DNA from: Pseudomonadota bacterium
GTDB taxonomy: Bacteria > Pseudomonadota > Alphaproteobacteria > Acetobacterales > Acetobacteraceae
DNA: 64,000 nucleotides
Assembly (NCBI GenBank): GCA_021780935.1
Contig: JAJXXT010000144.1
Span: forward strand, 20,883-84,882
Reading direction: 5' to 3'
In this document: positions 9,170 to 16,872 of the stretch, piece after piece
Layout: each line of letters begins with the position of its first letter
How positions within the stretch are numbered: the first letter of the stretch is position 1
The notes under the pieces: generated by a model
Database searches by the model: none
What the model was told of the DNA's origin: nothing
Seen by the model: only the letters and a program-made list of their open reading frames with translations
Translations under genes and position numbers: made by a program

Positions 9170-9590
9170 CCGCACGCTCACCACCCTGCAGCCGCCGGAC
9201 TGGCCGCGCCCGCTGGGGTATGCCAACGGCATGGCCGGAACCGGGCGGGTCGCCGTGCTGGCGGGCCAGATCGGCTGGGATGACAAGGGCGCGTTCGCGG
9301 AGGGCCTGGTGCCGCAGATCGAGCAGGCGCTGCGCAACATCCTGACGGTGCTGGCCGAGGCCGGCGGCGATGCCAGCCACATCGCGCGCCTCACCTGGTT
9401 CGTCACCGACATCGCCGCCTATCGCAACGCCGGCAAGGAGCTGGGCGCGGCATGGCGGCGGGTGATGGGCAAGACCTTTCCCGCGATGTCGGTCATCGGC
9501 GTCGCGGCCCTTGTCGAGCCCCAGGCGCTGGTCGAGATCGAGGCGATCGCGATCCTGCCGCAGCCAGGCGCGGCCCGTATCCAGGCGTGA
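9162..9590 (+). CDS. RidA/YjgF family protein lacking the usual arginine
   Basis: RidA/YER057c/UK114 fold protein of 142 residues; GRVAVLAGQIGWD and the C-terminal LVEIEAIAIL are family hallmarks. In enamine/imine deaminases of the RidA subfamily a conserved Arg occurs in a PAR-S-C-V-like stretch. Here the equivalent segment is PAMSVIGVA, with Met in place of Arg. It therefore probably belongs to another Rid subgroup and may not hydrolyse imines by the standard mechanism. Its position in the regulon suggests it handles an amino-oxo-cyclohexene or related labile intermediate, as RutC does in pyrimidine breakdown. It converges with the next SDR, with a single base between the stops. Confidence 0.88.
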   Translation: MADRTLTTLQPPDWPRPLGYANGMAGTGRVAVLAGQIGWDDKGAFAEGLVPQIEQALRNILTVLAEAGGDASHIARLTWFVTDIAAYRNAGKELGAAWRRVMGKTFPAMSVIGVAALVEPQALVEIEAIAILPQPGAARIQA

Positions 9591-9591
9591 C

Positions 9592-10308
9592 CTATATCGC
9601 GAGCGAACCCACGCTCGCCCCGCCGCAGACGAACAGCGTCTGCCCCGTCACGAAATCGGCCCGTGCGTCGAGGAAGAACGAAACCGCCCGCGCCACGTCA
9701 TCCGGCCTTCCCAGCCGTCCCACCGGGATCGCGGCCGCGAGCCTCGCTTCCCGCTCGCTGCCGGCCGGCACCACGTCGTGGAACATCGCCGTTCCGCCGA
9801 TCGGGCCGGGCGCCACGGCGTTCACGGTGATCCCGTCGCCCGCGAGTTCCAGCGCCCAGGTTCGCACCAGGCCGATCATGCCGGCCTTGGTGGCCCCATA
9901 GGCGGTTCGCGTCACCGCGCCGAGGGCCGCGCGGGAGGAAATCAGCACCACCCGCCCGAAGTGCCGCGCCCGCATTCCCGGCAGCGCCGCCTGCATCAGG
10001 ATCAGCGGCGCCGCCAGATGCAGCCGTGCCAGGTCCAGCAGATCTGCGGCCTCGGCATCCGCCAGCAGCGCCGGGCGGATCACGCCGGCATTGTGCACGA
10101 TCGCCGCGATCTCGAAGCGCGCGCACGCCTCTTCCGCCGCCTGCCGCGTCGCTGCCTCGTCGATCAGATCGACCTCGATCGCGTGCAGCCCCCGTGCCGG
10201 CGGCGGTGTGGCGCGGTCGAGCGCCACCACCTCGTGGCCCGCGGCGAGCACCGCGTCGGCGATCGCCCGCCCGATCCCCCCCGCGGCGCCCGTCACAAGC
10301 ACAAACAT
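9592..10308 (-). CDS. SDR family dehydrogenase, distal gene of the ior-Rieske operon
   Basis: Short-chain dehydrogenase of 238 residues starting MFVLVTGAAGGIGRA at the ATG at 10308; the longer open frame to 10545 only overlaps the cyclase gene. Motifs: TGAAGGIG, HNAG in place of NNAG, catalytic Ser in ISSRAAL and YGATK. The C-terminal segment FVTGQTLFVCGGASVG is typical. It starts one base after the cyclase stop and is the last gene of a nine-gene minus-strand operon. Possible roles are oxidation of dioxindole to isatin or another alcohol/ketone step of the pathway; the sequence does not distinguish these. Confidence 0.88.
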   Translation of the reverse strand: MFVLVTGAAGGIGRAIADAVLAAGHEVVALDRATPPPARGLHAIEVDLIDEAATRQAAEEACARFEIAAIVHNAGVIRPALLADAEAADLLDLARLHLAAPLILMQAALPGMRARHFGRVVLISSRAALGAVTRTAYGATKAGMIGLVRTWALELAGDGITVNAVAPGPIGGTAMFHDVVPAGSEREARLAAAIPVGRLGRPDDVARAVSFFLDARADFVTGQTLFVCGGASVGSLAI

Positions 10309-10309
10309 T

Positions 10310-11083
10310 TCAGCCGCCGATGAGCGCCAGCACCCGCAGCGGGCTGCCGGAACCGCCGATGATCTTGAGCGGCGGGGAGATGATGACGGCACCGACGGGC
10401 GGCAGCAGATCGAGGTTGCACAGGCATTGCAGCCCATAGCGCCCGGCGCCGTGCATGAAAAAATGCGCGGGGAAGGGCGGGGTGAAATGCGGCGCCTGGC
10501 CGGCATCCGTCCCGATCGTCTCGGTACCGAAACCGAAAACGTCACGCTCCTTCACCAGGAACTCCACCGCCTCCGGGTCCGGCCCCGGCGTGTGCGCGCC
10601 ATCCGCCTTCACGTTGGCATACTCAGCACCCGATTTCTTGGACCAGTCGGTGCGCAGCAGCACCCAGGATTTCGCCGGGATGCGCCCGTGCTGCTTCTCC
10701 CAGGCCAGGATGAACGCCTTGGTCAGGGTGAAGTCGGCATTCGCCGCGGATTCCCGGCTGCAGTCGAGCACCACCGCCGGCGCGATGAAATTCTTCGCCT
10801 CGATCGTGTCCGTCGTGTTGTTGGCAAAATCCTTGCCGGAAATCCAGTGCGCAGGCGCATCGAAATGCGTGCCGGTGTGCTCGCCGCAGGAGAAATTATT
10901 CCAATACCAGGCCGGCCCCTTGGCGTCGTAGCGAGAGACCTCCTCGAGCCGGAACGGCGCGCACTGGCCGAACTCCGGCGGCAGCTGGATGGTCGGAAAA
11001 TCCGGCGACAGCGTTTGCGTCAGGTCAACCACCTTGATCTTCCCCGCGGCGACCGCGGTGGCGAATTCGGCCAGCATGCTCAT
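10310..11083 (-). CDS. Cyclase-family hydrolase, isatin hydrolase-like
   Basis: Metal-dependent hydrolase of the cyclase family (kynurenine formamidase/isatin hydrolase fold), 257 residues. The manganese-binding motif HTGTHFDAPAH gives H69, H73, D75 and H79. The start at 11083 is chosen because AGGAG lies 7 bp upstream; an ATG two codons earlier is too close to it. Isatin hydrolase opens the lactam of isatin to isatinate, and the HxGTHxD ligands match that family. Location between a dioxygenase/ligase/aldolase set and IorAB supports isatin as substrate. Other cyclase-family members act on N-formylkynurenine or dienelactone-like compounds, so the substrate stays provisional. Confidence 0.85.
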   Translation of the reverse strand: MSMLAEFATAVAAGKIKVVDLTQTLSPDFPTIQLPPEFGQCAPFRLEEVSRYDAKGPAWYWNNFSCGEHTGTHFDAPAHWISGKDFANNTTDTIEAKNFIAPAVVLDCSRESAANADFTLTKAFILAWEKQHGRIPAKSWVLLRTDWSKKSGAEYANVKADGAHTPGPDPEAVEFLVKERDVFGFGTETIGTDAGQAPHFTPPFPAHFFMHGAGRYGLQCLCNLDLLPPVGAVIISPPLKIIGGSGSPLRVLALIGG

Positions 11084-11098
11084 CTGCATTCTCCTGTT

Positions 11099-12319
11099 TC
11101 AGCCTGTGTGGGTTGTCTCGCGAATGGTCAGCGCAGGGTCGGCGCGCCAGCGCTCCAGCTTGTGCCGTGCCACGTCACCGACCGCGATTTCATCGAGCCC
11201 CTGTTCGAGCGCGGTGGCGACGGCTTCGGCAAACGCGCGTGGCGCGACCTTCGGCGGCGGCACATCCTGGTGCCATGCATCGTCGAGTGGCCCCACGAAC
11301 GCCGTCAGCACCCGGATCGGCCGTAATTCAGCGCGCAGGCTTAGCGCGAGCGATAGCGAGGCTGCCTGCACGGCGGCATGCGCGCCGAAGCCGGGGCTCG
11401 GCGCCAGCGCATCGTCGGCGACGGTCTGCACCCAGGCGCAGGCCGGATTGTCGCCGTCGCCACCGCATGCCCGCAGCGCCGGGCCCAGCATGCGCGCCAG
11501 CCTCGCCGTGCCGAAAACCTCCAGCTCCATCGCCTCGCGCAGCCGCGTCGCATCGGCGTCCATCACGCCACCTGGCCGCCCGAACAGCGCCGTGTTGATC
11601 ACGACATCCACCCGCCCGCCGAACTCAGCCGCGAACTCGCGCACGCTACGCTCGTCGGTCAGGTCGAGATCCACGCCCGTTGCCGCGGCCGGCAACGCGC
11701 CCTGTTCCAGGGCCGCCCGCGATGTCCACATCGCCGCCTCGCCCGCAAACACCTCGCGTGCGCCGGCGGTAACGGCCCGCGCCACCATCGCCGCCCCCAG
11801 CGCGCCGCGCGCCTCCGTCACCAGGACGCGCCGGTCCCGCAACGAACATCCATGCGCCTGCAACAGCGCCTCCTCCCCCGTGAAACTCTCGGCCATGGCC
11901 AGCATGACCGCCTGACCGGCCTTGTCCAGCCGCAACGCGAGCCGTACCCGCGACGATGGCTGCACATCGTCCTGGAGGAACGCGACCACGCGCGGCCCCG
12001 CATCCATGGCAACCAGGCCCGTCCGCACCGGCAGGCGCTGGCGAAAATAAACATCGCCGCTGGCCCTCAGCACCGTTCGCGCGAGCACCGTGCCGCCATC
12101 CGCGACATCCTGCCACGCCAGCTCGCCGAGGCAAGCGCCGCAGAGATCGCGCACGGGGTAGGCGACGGCACCGCATTCCCTGCACACCGGCAAAGCGAAA
12201 CGTCCTTGCCCGACCAATGCCGAGAGCTTCAGCGCCCCACGGCTCGGCGTCGCGGGCGGCAGCAGCGGCCGGCGCGTTGCCAGCAGCGGGTTCTTCTTTC
12301 GGCGTGGCGGCGGCGTCAT
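11099..12319 (-). CDS. DUF35 zinc-ribbon/OB-fold protein fused to a degenerate SDR domain
   Basis: Fusion protein of 406 residues. Residues about 30-155 are a DUF35-type module: a rubredoxin-like zinc ribbon with Cys46, Cys49, Cys60 and Cys63, then an OB-fold acyl-CoA-binding domain. From about residue 163 it continues as an SDR-like Rossmann domain, but the cofactor motif is TEARGALG instead of TGxxxGxG. The YxxxK pair is replaced by HAAVQ, so this half looks catalytically dead. DUF35 proteins pair with thiolase-fold enzymes (for example ChsH2 with the Ltp2 aldolase). The gene overlaps the stop of the thiolase-fold gene (ATGA), consistent with a complex. The SDR-like half may be a scaffold or substrate-handling domain. 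Confidence 0.85.
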   Translation of the reverse strand: MTPPPRRKKNPLLATRRPLLPPATPSRGALKLSALVGQGRFALPVCRECGAVAYPVRDLCGACLGELAWQDVADGGTVLARTVLRASGDVYFRQRLPVRTGLVAMDAGPRVVAFLQDDVQPSSRVRLALRLDKAGQAVMLAMAESFTGEEALLQAHGCSLRDRRVLVTEARGALGAAMVARAVTAGAREVFAGEAAMWTSRAALEQGALPAAATGVDLDLTDERSVREFAAEFGGRVDVVINTALFGRPGGVMDADATRLREAMELEVFGTARLARMLGPALRACGGDGDNPACAWVQTVADDALAPSPGFGAHAAVQAASLSLALSLRAELRPIRVLTAFVGPLDDAWHQDVPPPKVAPRAFAEAVATALEQGLDEIAVGDVARHKLERWRADPALTIRETTHTG

Positions 12320-13476
12320 GCGTGCAGCACGGCGGCGGCGCTGCACAGGCCGCGATCGTAATTAATCATCCCGAAGCCGGCGACCAGGGCGCTCCGTGGC
12401 GTCGCCACCTGGGCACCCAGCGCGGAACCCGTGAGCTGGCGTATCGCCTCGACGATGCCAAGATGCCCGCCGGCCGCCCCCGCCTGCCCCACGGAAAGCT
12501 GCCCGCCGGAGGTGTTGTGCGGCAGGTCGCCGGCACAGGTGAGGTCCTTGCCGCGCAGGAAATCCGGAGCCTCGCCCGGCACGCAGAACCCAAGCCCCTC
12601 GAATTGCAACATCACGATCACGGGATAATCGTCGTAGGTCTCGACGATATCGACACTGCCGGGCGGCATCCCCGCCATCGCCCACATCTCGTCGGCATCC
12701 GCCTCCCAGCCGCCGCGCAGCTGCACATCGTCCTCGGGGAACGCGTTGTGCCGCTCGATCGCCGCGGCGAGATGCACGTAGCGCATGCCGGCGGCCCTCG
12801 CGTCGGCCTCGCGCAGCACCAGGAATGCCTCCGCCCCCGCGCACGGCATCACGCAGTCGAACAGCACCAGCGGGTCCGCGATCGGGCGCGCCGCGAGATA
12901 ATCCTGTAGCGTCATCGTTTTCTTCTGCAGCGCATGCGGGAAGCTCGCCGCGTTGGCCCGCTGTGCCACGCAGATGCGGCCGAAATCCTCGCGCGTCGCG
13001 CCACAGTGGCGCATATAGGCGTCCGTGATCAGCGCGAAGGACAGATTCGGTCCGCCGGCGCCATAGGGGTAGACGGCGTCGGCCGAGAAGCGGGAGAACC
13101 CGGAGACCAGCCGCCGGAACGAATCCGGCGCATTGGTGTCGCCCGCGACCACCGCCACGGCGTCCGCGTCGCCGGCCTGCACCGCCCGCGCCGCACGCCG
13201 CAACGACACCAGCCCCGCGGCCCCGCCCATCGGCACATGGTCCAGCCAGCGCGGCGAGATACCCAGATGCTGCGTCATCGCAACGGCGGAGTCCGCGCCG
13301 AGCGTGAAGCTGGAACAGGCGAACCCGTCAAGCTGATGCTTTTCCATTCCCGCCGCGCGCAGCACTCCCGCGAGGGCCTGGCCGATCCACCAAGGCGCCG
13401 GCTGCGCGGAATACCGCGCGTAGGGCACCGTCACCGGGCAGGCGAGCACCACGCCCTCATAGCCCGCGCGCTTCAC
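12316..13476 (-). CDS. Thiolase-fold protein, probable Ltp2-like retro-aldolase
   Basis: Thiolase-superfamily (SCP-x/lipid-transfer type) protein of 386 residues from a GTG overlapping the ligase stop. The fold is clear, but the nucleophilic Cys region reads VPMGGAAG (residues 81-88) with no Cys. The usual GHP motif near the C-terminus is GQAG (Gln331). A YDDYPV segment provides tyrosines as in SCP-x-like proteins. Loss of both thiolase catalytic residues together with a DUF35 partner matches steroid side-chain aldolases of the Ltp2-ChsH2 kind, which cleave tertiary beta-hydroxyacyl-CoAs to a ketone plus acyl-CoA. Dioxindole-3-acetyl-CoA would be such a substrate, giving isatin and acetyl-CoA. 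The activity is inferred. Confidence 0.82.
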   Translation of the reverse strand: MKRAGYEGVVLACPVTVPYARYSAQPAPWWIGQALAGVLRAAGMEKHQLDGFACSSFTLGADSAVAMTQHLGISPRWLDHVPMGGAAGLVSLRRAARAVQAGDADAVAVVAGDTNAPDSFRRLVSGFSRFSADAVYPYGAGGPNLSFALITDAYMRHCGATREDFGRICVAQRANAASFPHALQKKTMTLQDYLAARPIADPLVLFDCVMPCAGAEAFLVLREADARAAGMRYVHLAAAIERHNAFPEDDVQLRGGWEADADEMWAMAGMPPGSVDIVETYDDYPVIVMLQFEGLGFCVPGEAPDFLRGKDLTCAGDLPHNTSGGQLSVGQAGAAGGHLGIVEAIRQLTGSALGAQVATPRSALVAGFGMINYDRGLCSAAAVLHA

Positions 13477-15077
13477 GCCGCGCGCTTCTTCAGTGCCCGG
13501 ACATCCACGGTCGCCGGCTCGTCCCGCAGCGTTGCTGCGAGCGTCTTCAGAACGCCGCGCTGCACCTTGTTGGTGGAGGTGACGGGAAGCTGATCGACGA
13601 TCGCAACGAATCCCGGCGCCTTGTAGTAGGCGAGCCGCGCCAGGCACCACGCCACCAGGTCCTGCGCGAAGCCCGCCGCGTCCGCCACGTTCTCGCGCGG
13701 CATCACGCAGGCAAGAACTTCCTCCCCGCGCACGGCATCCGCGACCGCCGCCACCGCCACGCCCGCGACGTTGGGGTGGCGCAGCAGCACGGCTTCGACC
13801 TCGATCGCCGCGATGTTCTCCCCGCTGCGCCGGATCACGTTCTTGCGTCGGTCGACGAAATAACAGAAGTCCGCGTTGTCCCTTCGGATCACGTCGCCGG
13901 TGTGAAACCAGCCGCCGGCCCAGGCCGCTGAGGTCGCCTCCGGGTCCTTGAGGTATTCCGTAAAGAAGCCGTAACGAGCGTCGGCGCCCGTGCGCCGTAT
14001 CAGCAACTCTCCCGGCTCATCAGCGTCGCAATCCGTCCCGTCCTCGCGCACAATGCGGATCTCGGCATGCGCCGGCACGCGCCCGAGGCAGTTCATCCCC
14101 ACATGTCGTGGTTCGACATCCGCGGTGATAGAGACAGAGCATCCCGTCTCCGTCATTGCCCATCCCTCGATCAGTGGGAAACCAAAACGAGTCTCCGCCG
14201 GCCCGTGCAGCGTGCGGTCGCAGCCGGCGCCGAAACCGAAGCGCACCTGGTGATCGCGCTCCTCCGCGCCGGGTGAGGCCGCCATCAGCATCGCCGGCAT
14301 CACCCCGAGATAATGGATAATCGTTGCTCGCGCCTCGCGCACGGAGCGCCACCATGTCTTCGGGTGAAACCGGTCGAGCACAAACAGGCAGCCGCCGGAC
14401 AGCAGCATCGCCATGGTGGAGGCGGCGAGCGCGTTCATGTGAAACAGCGGCAGCGGCGTCAGCATCCGCTCGCTGCCCGTGCGCAGCTCGGCCGCACCGC
14501 GCAGGCCCAGATACCACATGCCGGTTTCGAGGAACCAGGTGTTGGAGACAACGCAGCCCTTCGGCAGTCCGGTCGTGCCGGAGGTATAGAGCAGCCCCGC
14601 CTCGCGCCCCGCGAGTGGTGCTCCCGGCTCGCGCGGCACGGCGGCGCGCGGTATCGCCTCGTCGGCAGCGATCACCGGCAGACGGCCGTCCGAGGCGTCG
14701 CGCAGCGACGGCTGCCGGGCCGGGATCGCGATGCCCAGCGCCATCTCCGAATGCGCGATCATGTAGCGCAGTTCCTCGCTGCGCAGATCCGGGTTGATCG
14801 GCACGATGGAGGCGCCGATGGCGTTGATCGCCAGAAAATGCAGCACGAAATCCGGCCGGTTTTCGAGCAACAGCCCGATCCGGTGTCCCGCGCCCCAGCC
14901 GGCCTCGCGATACGACGCTGCGAGCGCGTCCACGCGCGCCTTGACCTCCGCGAAACGCATCTCCCCGGCCGGAATGCCATAGACCCTGGCCGTTTCCTCC
15001 AGCACGCCAAGAAACGGCTGGTCCGGCCAGTGCGCGGCGGAGGTCTCGAAAGCCTGATGCACACTCGCGAAGTTCAT
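13473..15077 (-). CDS. Acyl-CoA ligase (AMP-forming) of the catabolic operon
   Basis: ANL-superfamily acyl/aryl-CoA ligase, 534 residues from the ATG at 15077; a GTG one codon earlier is equally possible. The P-loop motif LLYTSGTTGLPKG is near residue 165, the adenylation motif GWAMTETG near 295, and the hinge/A8 region has RRKNVIRRSGENIA. The A10 lysine is in TSTNKVQRG. It sits between the Rieske small subunit and the thiolase-fold aldolase, each overlapping by a few bases. It probably activates the oxidised aromatic acid (proposed: dioxindole-3-acetate) so the aldolase can remove acetyl-CoA. Confidence 0.9.
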   Translation of the reverse strand: MNFASVHQAFETSAAHWPDQPFLGVLEETARVYGIPAGEMRFAEVKARVDALAASYREAGWGAGHRIGLLLENRPDFVLHFLAINAIGASIVPINPDLRSEELRYMIAHSEMALGIAIPARQPSLRDASDGRLPVIAADEAIPRAAVPREPGAPLAGREAGLLYTSGTTGLPKGCVVSNTWFLETGMWYLGLRGAAELRTGSERMLTPLPLFHMNALAASTMAMLLSGGCLFVLDRFHPKTWWRSVREARATIIHYLGVMPAMLMAASPGAEERDHQVRFGFGAGCDRTLHGPAETRFGFPLIEGWAMTETGCSVSITADVEPRHVGMNCLGRVPAHAEIRIVREDGTDCDADEPGELLIRRTGADARYGFFTEYLKDPEATSAAWAGGWFHTGDVIRRDNADFCYFVDRRKNVIRRSGENIAAIEVEAVLLRHPNVAGVAVAAVADAVRGEEVLACVMPRENVADAAGFAQDLVAWCLARLAYYKAPGFVAIVDQLPVTSTNKVQRGVLKTLAATLRDEPATVDVRALKKRAA

Positions 15078-15559
15078 CACATGAACAGCTGAATGTTGCC
15101 GAACGCCGCCTCGGGGTTCACCAGATCGACGCGCTTCTGCCTGATGCGCAGCCGCCCCTCCTCCAGCACCAGGGAATGGCGGCTCCAGCCGGCAAACAGG
15201 TTCTGCTCGTCGCCACGTGCCTCGACGTAATGGAACGGTGTCCAGGTTTCGAACCGGTTGGCATCAGGGTCGTGGCGGTCGATCACCGTCGCCTGCAGCA
15301 CGTGCTGGCAGCGGCTCTTCGGCTTCTGGCTGTAGGTCTTGGCGCCTTTCAGCCGTTCGATGCGTATCTTCAACAGAACCGTGTCGTCCCAGAACAGGGA
15401 GTTATGCAGCAGCGGATCGGTCTGCCCCCATTCCAGCGGCATCCAGTAGCGGCCGTCGGCGGTGAACAGGTCCAGCCACTCCTCGAAGCGCTGCTCGTCG
15501 AGCAGTCGCGCCTCGCGCACGACGAATTCCGACAGGGCGGCACTATCCGGCGCGTTCAT
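15077..15559 (-). CDS. Aromatic-ring-hydroxylating dioxygenase small (beta) subunit
   Basis: Beta subunit (SnoaL/NTF2-like fold) of a Rieske non-heme-iron oxygenase, 160 residues from the ATG at 15559. This start overlaps the alpha-subunit stop (ATGA); the longer frame to 15631 runs inside the alpha gene. Recognisable features are EARLLDEQRFEEWLDLF near the N-terminus, DGRYWMPLEW, and the C-terminal IRQKRVDLVN. Beta subunits are structural and complete an alpha3beta3 oxygenase. The downstream ligase start overlaps its stop. Confidence 0.93.
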   Translation of the reverse strand: MNAPDSAALSEFVVREARLLDEQRFEEWLDLFTADGRYWMPLEWGQTDPLLHNSLFWDDTVLLKIRIERLKGAKTYSQKPKSRCQHVLQATVIDRHDPDANRFETWTPFHYVEARGDEQNLFAGWSRHSLVLEEGRLRIRQKRVDLVNPEAAFGNIQLFM

Positions 15560-16872
15560 GCGGCCTCCGCCATGAAGCGCAGCCAGGCCCGGTACTGGTT
15601 GCGCATCTGCGCCTCGGTGGTTCCGTTCCACACCTTCGTTGCACCGTCAAACTCGTCCTGCGCGTACAGGCGCTGCATGTTCACCCACGGGTTGGCGTCG
15701 ACGTGCAGCGCCTCCTGCGCGCGCTGATACATCTCCAGATCGTCGTGCCCGACAGGTGAGGTCGGCGCGTTGATCAGCCGAGAATAGAGCACGGTGCGTT
15801 CCAGCAGCTTGTCAGGCGCGCCCACCAGCCGGAACGTCCAGGACTCGACCATCGTCCGGTCTGCGGCCACCGGCTTGAAGATGCGCAGCGCCTGGATCGG
15901 GCCCTTCATCGTCATATTCGGAAAATAAACGGTGTTGTGTCGGTTTTCATCGAGAATGGCCTTGGCCCGATCGGGTCCGTAGGCCGCCTCCATCGCCTCC
16001 CAGTATCCGGGGATCGACGAATAGCTGGAATGAATCGACTGCGAAACACCGGTATGCCCATGCCCGTTCCGCCAGGTGCGGATGCCCATTTTCTGATAAA
16101 ACTCATAGGGCGAGACGAAGGGCGCATAGATCTCGACCGCCGGATGCCTCGGCGCATCGGCCGGCATGCCGAGCTTCTTCCACACCTCGACGGCGGTTCC
16201 CGCACTGCTCTCGTGGGCCACCATCGGGTGCATCGTGTCGGTCAGGTTTTCGACCAGCATCTTCCAGTTGCAGCCGTGCATGTAGCGCAGCACGCCGCCG
16301 GCGACTTCGAGCTTTCCCACCGGGGAGCGGTCCACCATGTTGTCGATCGTGGACAAGCTTTCTCCGAAATAATCCGGAAACGAAATTCCGCTCGCATCCA
16401 GCCGCGCGAACACGAAATCCCGATAGACCTCGACCGCGCCGACCGGGCGCATCCCTTCGCCGGCGGCACTTCCGGCGAGCGGTGCCTCCTGGTAGCCCTC
16501 CGGCACCGGAATCGCTGCGATCGACCCATCCGTGCGAAACGACCAGGCATGATAGGGGCAGCGAAAAAAGCGGCCGGTGTTGCCGCAACTCTCGCCGGCA
16601 ATCTTCACGCCGCGATGCGGGCAACGGTTGTAAAGCACCCGAATGGAGCGGTCAGTGTGGCGCACCATCACCACCGGCTCCGTACCGATCGTTGTGGTGA
16701 AGAAATCACCGATCTCCGCCACCTGGCTGGCGTGGCCGACATAGACCCAGGTTCGCCGGAACAACCGCTTCATCTCGAGATCGAAAACATCGGTGCTGGT
16801 GTACACGTCGCGGTGCACCGCGGTGTCGCGCACCAGGGCCGTGATGTCATGGTCGAGCGGCATGTCGTTCAT
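15556..16872 (-). CDS. Rieske non-heme-iron dioxygenase large (alpha) subunit
   Basis: Catalytic alpha subunit of a ring-hydroxylating oxygenase, 438 residues from the ATG at 16872, which overlaps the iorB stop. The Rieske [2Fe-2S] ligands are in CPHRG and CPYHAW (about residues 85-110). The mononuclear iron ligands are in NLTDTMHPMVAH (Asp, His, His) near residue 200. No ferredoxin or reductase gene is in this operon; a Rieske ferredoxin and a ferredoxin reductase lie 14 kb away at 29317-30908. In the proposed pathway it oxidises the indole ring of indole-3-acetate to dioxindole-3-acetate. Anthranilate- or salicylate-type substrates are alternatives. Confidence 0.92.
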   Translation of the reverse strand: MNDMPLDHDITALVRDTAVHRDVYTSTDVFDLEMKRLFRRTWVYVGHASQVAEIGDFFTTTIGTEPVVMVRHTDRSIRVLYNRCPHRGVKIAGESCGNTGRFFRCPYHAWSFRTDGSIAAIPVPEGYQEAPLAGSAAGEGMRPVGAVEVYRDFVFARLDASGISFPDYFGESLSTIDNMVDRSPVGKLEVAGGVLRYMHGCNWKMLVENLTDTMHPMVAHESSAGTAVEVWKKLGMPADAPRHPAVEIYAPFVSPYEFYQKMGIRTWRNGHGHTGVSQSIHSSYSSIPGYWEAMEAAYGPDRAKAILDENRHNTVYFPNMTMKGPIQALRIFKPVAADRTMVESWTFRLVGAPDKLLERTVLYSRLINAPTSPVGHDDLEMYQRAQEALHVDANPWVNMQRLYAQDEFDGATKVWNGTTEAQMRNQYRAWLRFMAEAA

